From: Pedobacter sp.
GTDB lineage: Bacteria > Bacteroidota > Bacteroidia > Sphingobacteriales > Sphingobacteriaceae
Direction: 5' to 3'
Length of the DNA: 7,896 bases
NCBI GenBank assembly: GCA_004295885.1
Contig: SEDG01000099.1
Span: 1 to 7,896 of the forward strand
Positions 5,952-7,896 of this stretch are shown here, piece after piece. Each line of letters starts with the position of its first letter. Within the stretch, counting starts at the first letter, position 1. The notes below the pieces were generated by a model. The model had not been told where the DNA came from, did not search any database, and saw only the letters and a program-made list of their open reading frames with translations. The translations under genes were made by a program, and so were the position numbers.

Positions 5952-5983
5952 TTGGCGAATGTTAATTCTTATTGTTATTTTAG
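5952..5983 (+). promoter_or_regulatory. Candidate promoter of the PLDc_N gene
   Basis: TTG at 5952-5954 and TATTTTAG at 5976-5983 (one mismatch to TAnnTTTG) are 21 bp apart and lie 13 bp before the ATG at 5997. AT-rich surroundings weaken the match. Confidence 0.3.
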
Positions 5984-5996
5984 GGAAAAGAATTTT

Positions 5997-6197
5997 ATGA
6001 ACGCAGCGATCATCTTCATTTATATTTTAGTGGGCTTATGGTTAGTCTCAATCATTTGGGCACTTAATGATATTGCAAAACATCCTTACAAAAAGAAAAT
6101 TAAAAAACTGATTTGGACTAACATCGTTGTCATTTTTCCTTTCGGTGGGTTAATCATATATTTTCTAATGGGTAGAAAAAACCTTTCCGAGGCGTAA
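5997..6197 (+). CDS. PLDc_N (PLDNc) domain small membrane protein, 66 aa
   Basis: Two membrane segments (about 4-21 and 41-58) flank a short basic cytoplasmic-type loop. The pattern WALNDIAKHP (21-30), KKLIW (36-40), FPFGGLIIYFLMGRK (47-61) is that of the phospholipase D N-terminal transmembrane domain, here as a stand-alone protein with no catalytic HKD domain. Such small proteins are common in Bacteroidota; their role is unknown and no phospholipase activity should be inferred. The frame opens earlier (TTG at 5952), but ATG 5997 gives the usual length and leaves room for a promoter. Confidence 0.82.
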   Translation: MNAAIIFIYILVGLWLVSIIWALNDIAKHPYKKKIKKLIWTNIVVIFPFGGLIIYFLMGRKNLSEA

Positions 6198-6254
6198 TTT
6201 CATCACCATTTTGTAAATCTCTTTAGAACTAGCTTAGTTAATTTTTCTTATGGT

Positions 6255-6262
6255 TAACTTTG
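6255..6262 (+). promoter_or_regulatory. -7 promoter element of the fRMsr-glycosylase operon
   Basis: TAACTTTG is an exact match to TAnnTTTG, 18 bp before the ATG at 6281. A weak -33 candidate, TTAG at 6234-6237, is 17 bp upstream. Its position supports the ATG at 6281 over the TTG at 6260, which falls inside the element. Confidence 0.55.
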
Positions 6263-6280
6263 TTTCTCAAAACTATTCTA

Positions 6281-6757
6281 ATGGCTGAAGATTTAACTAT
6301 TGCCAAAACAGGCACTAAAGAAGAACAATACCAATCTCTTATCCCTCAAATTGAAGCCTTGCTTTACGGCGAAACTGATTTAATAGCAAATTTGGCTAAT
6401 GTGTGCGCTGCTTTAAAAGAGCAATTCGGCTGGTTTTGGGTAGGTTTCTATTTAGTTAAAAACGATGAATTGGTTTTAGGTCCGTTTCAAGGTCCTGTAG
6501 CTTGTACAAGAATTAAAATGGGAAAAGGTGTTTGCGGAACTTCTTGGCAAAATGCAGAAACCATTATTGTCCCAGATGTTGATGAGTTTCCTGGTCACAT
6601 CGCTTGTGCTTCTGCATCAAAATCTGAAATCGTATTGCCTCTTTACAAAGCTGAAAACATTATTGGTGTTTTAGACGTTGATAGCGAATATCTTGCTCAC
6701 TTTGATGAAGTTGATGGCAAGTACCTAAATCAGATTATCAATCTTTTAAATGCCTAA
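6281..6757 (+). CDS. msrC: Free methionine-(R)-sulfoxide reductase (GAF-domain fRMsr)
   Basis: The 158-residue protein is a single GAF domain that reduces free methionine-(R)-sulfoxide to methionine in the cytoplasm, with electrons from thioredoxin. The family signature is complete: GPFQGPVACTRI (67-78), GKGVCGTSW (81-89), VPDVDEFPGHIACASASKSEIVLP (97-120). Cys75, Cys85 and Cys109 have the same spacing (10 and 24) as Cys84, Cys94 and Cys118 of the E. coli enzyme, where Cys118 is catalytic and forms a disulfide with Cys84, so the enzyme should be active. Length is normal. ATG 6281 is chosen because the upstream TTG lies in the promoter element. Its last 8 nt overlap the glycosylase gene, giving a two-gene operon for repair of oxidised methionine and alkylated DNA. 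Confidence 0.93.
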   Translation: MAEDLTIAKTGTKEEQYQSLIPQIEALLYGETDLIANLANVCAALKEQFGWFWVGFYLVKNDELVLGPFQGPVACTRIKMGKGVCGTSWQNAETIIVPDVDEFPGHIACASASKSEIVLPLYKAENIIGVLDVDSEYLAHFDEVDGKYLNQIINLLNA

Positions 6758-7355
6758 ATTACCTTATTCTTTTTATCAACAAGAAGATGTGACCAGTTTA
6801 GCTGTTCAGCTTTTGGGCAAACAACTTTTTACATTGATTAATGGTAAATTAACAGGAGGAACGATTGTAGAAACCGAAGCTTACAACGGGATTATTGACA
6901 AGGCATCTCACGCTTACAATGGAAGATTTACGCCAAGAACCTCAACAATGTATGAGGCGGGCGGCATTTCATACGTTTATCTATGTTATGGCATCCATCA
7001 TCTATTTAATGTGGTAACCAACACTAAAAATAATCCGCACGCTGTTTTAATTCGAGGCATAGAGCCCACCGTGGGTTTACCGACTATGCTAGAGCGTAGG
7101 AATATGCAGAGTATAGCGCCGAGAACAACGGCTGGACCAGGTGCATTAGCAAAAGCGTTAGGTATAGATAAAAACCTAAATGCTAAAGATTTATTGGGTG
7201 ATGAAATTTGGATTGAAGACAATGGCATTCAGTTTAAGCCAGAAGATATAATTGCATCTCCACGTGTTGGTGTAGATTATGCAGAAGACCATGCTTTGTT
7301 GCCATGGCGATTTTATATCAAGGGCAATAAATATGTGAGCAAACCAAATTCTTAA
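6750..7355 (+). CDS. AAG/MPG-type 3-methyladenine DNA glycosylase
   Basis: This 201-residue enzyme cuts out alkylated and deaminated purines (3-methyladenine, hypoxanthine and similar) to start base excision repair. The family core is intact: IVETEAYNG (39-47) with Glu43 as the water-activating residue (Glu125 in human AAG) and Tyr45 (Tyr127), His54 (His136), TPRTSTMY (61-68), SYVYLCYG with Tyr77 and the intercalating Tyr80 (Tyr159, Tyr162), Arg102 in LIRGIEP (Arg182), and TAGPGALAKALGI (127-139). Length matches bacterial members. It starts within the end of the fRMsr gene (8-nt overlap), so translation is probably coupled. No clear terminator follows. Confidence 0.94.
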   Translation: MPKLPYSFYQQEDVTSLAVQLLGKQLFTLINGKLTGGTIVETEAYNGIIDKASHAYNGRFTPRTSTMYEAGGISYVYLCYGIHHLFNVVTNTKNNPHAVLIRGIEPTVGLPTMLERRNMQSIAPRTTAGPGALAKALGIDKNLNAKDLLGDEIWIEDNGIQFKPEDIIASPRVGVDYAEDHALLPWRFYIKGNKYVSKPNS

Positions 7356-7445
7356 CCAACTTTCATATTAACTTGTCTTAGGACTTGCGAAGTCTACTAA
7401 AAACTTTTCAATTTCTTTTGTGTTTAATAATAAATACATCTGATT

Positions 7446-7896
7446 ATGAAAAACGAGAAAAATATAGCCATACTCAAAGAAATGGCAGAAAAGGTGAGAA
7501 TTTGTATGTTCACCACACTGAGCGGCGACGATGAGTTTAGCAGCAGGCCAATGGGAACAGCTAAAATAGAAGACGATGGTAGCATTTGGTTCTTTACCAA
7601 CGAGTATTCGTTAAAAAGTAAAGAGATTTCTAAAGAGAATGAAGTTAATTTGGCCTATAGCGACCCATCGAGCAATACTTACATTTCAGTAAATGGAAAA
7701 GCTGAATTGGTTGATGACCAAGCTAGGAAGGAAGCATATTTCTCTCCGCCCATTAAAGCTTGGTTTCCAGAAGGTGTAGAAGACCCGAATTTAATATTGA
7801 TAAAGGTAACGCCTAATGCTGCTGAATATTGGGATTCGAGTGCTAGTAAAATGGTAGTGGCATTTAAAATGTTGAAGGCAATTGTTACTGGTGACA
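7446..7896 (+). CDS. General-stress-type pyridoxamine 5'-phosphate oxidase-like flavin-binding protein (3' end outside window)
   Basis: An open frame from ATG 7446 runs off the window after 150 residues. The split beta-barrel fold of the PNPOx family is indicated by IAILKEMAEKVRICMFTT (7-24), FSSRPM (31-36), GSIWFFTNEYSLKSKEI (45-61), VNLAYSDPSSNTYISVNG (67-84), and the signature of the general stress protein 26 subfamily, IKAWFPEGVEDPNLILIKV (103-121) then AEYWDSS (126-132) and KAIVTG (144-149). Members bind FMN, FAD or F420-like cofactors; the cofactor and reaction here are unknown, and true pyridoxamine phosphate oxidase activity is unlikely. It is separated by 90 bp from the glycosylase and may have its own promoter, though no clean TAnnTTTG is present. 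About 10-20 residues are probably missing at the C terminus. Confidence 0.88.
   Translation, partial: MKNEKNIAILKEMAEKVRICMFTTLSGDDEFSSRPMGTAKIEDDGSIWFFTNEYSLKSKEISKENEVNLAYSDPSSNTYISVNGKAELVDDQARKEAYFSPPIKAWFPEGVEDPNLILIKVTPNAAEYWDSSASKMVVAFKMLKAIVTGD

Noticed and set aside
6998..7228. Minus-strand open frame inside the glycosylase gene
   Set aside because: Antisense shadow of strongly conserved glycosylase coding sequence.
7382..7394. GACTT-GCG-AAGTC hairpin after the glycosylase gene as a terminator
   Set aside because: Only a 5-bp stem with a 3-nt loop and no T tract directly after it.

Overview
The window looks like the chromosome of an AT-rich member of the Bacteroidota, most likely a Pedobacter-like Sphingobacteriaceae. 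The evidence is the type of TonB-dependent receptor, a GxxExxY protein set in degenerate CTGCG repeats, weak or absent Shine-Dalgarno sequences, and several matches to the Bacteroidota -7 promoter element TAnnTTTG just upstream of starts. No rRNA, tRNA, CRISPR array, transposase or phage gene was seen.

Left part (1-1986): the 3' two-thirds or less of a BtuB-like (vitamin B12 type) TonB-dependent outer-membrane receptor, closed by a clear intrinsic terminator. A GxxExxY protein of the PD-(D/E)xK-like type follows. It is bracketed by two diverged copies of a CTGCG-rich repeat unit, in the order repeat A, repeat B, gene, A', B'.

Middle (1987-5365): a secreted class A beta-lactamase-like serine hydrolase on the minus strand is divergent from a membrane protein of the DUF6580 type, which resembles ECF transporter S components. 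A 21-bp terminator hairpin separates the latter from a two-gene operon: a sirtuin without the zinc-binding cysteines, overlapping by 8 nt a Dph6-related PP-loop ATP pyrophosphatase. The receptor, the S-component-like protein and the pyrophosphatase together suggest a cobalamin salvage neighbourhood. This is inference from gene company, not direct evidence.

Right part (5366-7896): a 275-bp AT-rich spacer between convergent genes carries a perfect 12-bp hairpin and a perfect 22-bp palindrome. A small unrecognised protein (82 aa, minus strand) is divergent from a 66-aa PLDc_N membrane protein. A stress/repair group follows: free methionine-(R)-sulfoxide reductase, AAG-type 3-methyladenine DNA glycosylase (8-nt overlap), and a general-stress-type pyridoxamine 5'-phosphate oxidase-like protein cut by the window end. 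Most of the window is ordinary chromosome. The items most worth a second look are the repeat-bracketed GxxExxY gene, the zinc-less sirtuin operon behind its hairpin, and the symmetric elements in the 5366-5640 spacer.
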